A stretch of DNA of 6,830 nt from Desulfuromonadaceae bacterium (GTDB lineage: Bacteria > Desulfobacterota > Desulfuromonadia > Desulfuromonadales > Geopsychrobacteraceae), in the NCBI GenBank assembly GCA_013138655.1, contig WTCI01000176.1, positions 1 to 6,830 of the forward strand, in the 5' to 3' direction. The first letter of the stretch is position 1, and every line of letters begins with the position of its first letter. Position numbers and translations under genes: made by a program. Below are positions 6,450 to 6,830 of the stretch, piece after piece. Below the pieces are notes generated by a model that saw nothing but the letters and a program-made list of their open reading frames with translations, was not told the DNA's origin and searched no databases.

Positions 6450-6703
6450 GAAGGTTTCCTTTGTCGTCGAGAGGTTCAGAGGCTACCATAAAAAGGTAGG
6501 TGGTGGTGGCGATTTATCAAGGGTTGCCCTGGAAGACGGTAAAAATGCGGGAGAGGAAAAGCGGGACTTCTCAAAAGAGAAAATCAAAACCGTCAGGGTT
6601 GCTGACAACCTATTCGTTCTTTTCGGTGCCCGGGGCAGCGTAGCTGATTGAAACAGGCAGTGCAGGATTCGGGAACTGCAGTGGGCTGGATGCGTTGCAG
6701 GCT
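6450..6703. other. Upstream spacer of AMP nucleosidase, no gene seen
   Basis: This 254-bp stretch has only short unconvincing frames. It contains small palindromes: CTACC/GGTAG around 6483-6499, TTCTC-AAAA-GAGAA near 6568-6581, and GGTTG-CTGA-CAACC near 6597-6610. The AMP nucleosidase promoter must lie here, but I find no convincing -35/-10 pair on the minus strand. Its right end is set by the probable IS terminus at 6704. Confidence 0.4.
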
Positions 6704-6731
6704 CCTAGATCCACCAGCTAAAAAATAAAGA

Positions 6732-6800
6732 ACCTCGTTGATCCCGGTAAACCGGGGAGATAGAATGCTTGTGCGAGCAAACAACTATCACCAACGAGGT
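6732..6800 (+). promoter_or_regulatory. Leader inverted repeat that can mask the transposase ribosome site
   Basis: ACCTCGTTG (6732-6740) is the perfect reverse complement of CAACGAGGT (6792-6800), whose GAGGT is the ribosome binding site for ATG 6810. A nested hairpin CCCGGT-AA-ACCGGG (6743-6756) sits between them. RNA that includes both arms can hide the ribosome site. RNA from the internal promoter starts after the first arm and cannot. Confidence 0.5.
6738..6766 (+). promoter_or_regulatory. Sigma70-type promoter for the right-edge transposase
   Basis: TTGATC (6738-6743) and TAGAAT (6761-6766) are 17 bp apart; the -10 box matches consensus at five of six positions and the -35 at four. The start site would be near 6773, about 37 nt before ATG 6810 and downstream of the first arm of the leader inverted repeat. 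Confidence 0.55.
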
Positions 6801-6809
6801 GAAACAATT

Positions 6810-6830
6810 ATGGCACAAGGCGTTCTTCCA
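6810..6830 (+). CDS. N-terminus of a probable IS transposase, truncated by the window edge
   Basis: Only seven codons are visible (MAQGVLP). ATG 6810 is preceded by GAGGTGA (6796-6802) at a 7-nt spacing, a good ribosome site. The peptide resembles, from memory, the start of a subgroup of IS1380-type DDE transposases beginning M-x-x-G-V/I-L-P, and the promoter and IS-like terminus upstream agree with that. Seven residues cannot establish a family, so the product is inferred mainly from context. Confidence 0.45.

Larger units (their letters stand above)
6704..6830 (+). mobile_element. Probable 5' end of a second IS (IS1380-like), continues past the window
   Basis: CCTAGATCCACCAGC at 6704 has the CCT start of IS1380 termini and resembles the published ISEcp1 end (CCTAGATTCTACGT) over its first eight bases. 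A promoter, a structured leader and a transposase-like start codon follow within 110 bp. The opposite end and target duplication are outside the window, so the boundary is provisional. It differs in sequence from the element at 1239-2938. Confidence 0.5.

Noticed and set aside
6424..6651. Plus-strand 75-codon frame upstream of the AMP nucleosidase
   Set aside because: Its start is antisense to the amn start region, it has no ribosome site, and the peptide is low in recognisable structure.
6593..6784. Minus-strand 63-codon frame at the right edge
   Set aside because: It crosses the probable IS end at 6704 and is antisense to the promoter and leader of the right-edge transposase.

Overview
This window looks like accessory-rich chromosome of a Gram-negative bacterium. 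Base composition is moderate in the genes and AT-rich between them. A MshEN-type N-terminus fused to a receiver domain, a multi-PAS hybrid histidine kinase and IS1380-type insertion sequences would suit a Desulfuromonas/Geobacter-like lineage. That placement is an inference from gene style, not from any marker gene.

Layout, left to right. Positions 1-713 (minus strand) hold the first 237 codons of a MshEN + receiver protein that runs off the left edge, with a good sigma70-type promoter at 774-802. Positions 714-1189 are a 476-bp AT-rich spacer with no convincing gene. At 1190 (plus strand) a hybrid sensor kinase gene begins, but after 16 codons and one base it is cut by a complete 1,700-bp IS1380-family element (1239-2938). 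The element has perfect 14-bp terminal inverted repeats, a 6-bp target duplication (TAAAAG) and one transposase gene on the minus strand. The kinase resumes at 2945 and ends at 5250. Removing the IS and one copy of the duplication restores one open frame of 784 residues (PAS-PAS-PAS-HisKA-HATPase-REC), so the event is a clean insertional disruption.

Positions 5251-5675 carry two candidate terminators and a striking array of about five degenerate units with a 24-bp period. This array resembles the multi-repeat end of an IS21-family element but has no transposase genes beside it. Positions 5676-6449 (minus strand) encode a compact AMP nucleosidase. The right edge holds the 5' end of a second element: a probable terminus at 6704, a promoter, and the first seven codons of a transposase-like protein. 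Its leader can fold so that read-through transcripts hide the ribosome binding site while transcripts from its own promoter cannot.

The MshEN-receiver protein and the interrupted kinase are divergently arranged and could form a phosphorelay with a cyclic-di-GMP-type input, now probably broken by the IS. AMP nucleosidase appears to be an unrelated purine-salvage gene. I found no CRISPR array, rRNA or tRNA. The most interesting points are the exactly reconstructable kinase disruption, the 24-bp repeat array, the asymmetric MshEN motifs and the self-limiting leader of the right-hand IS.
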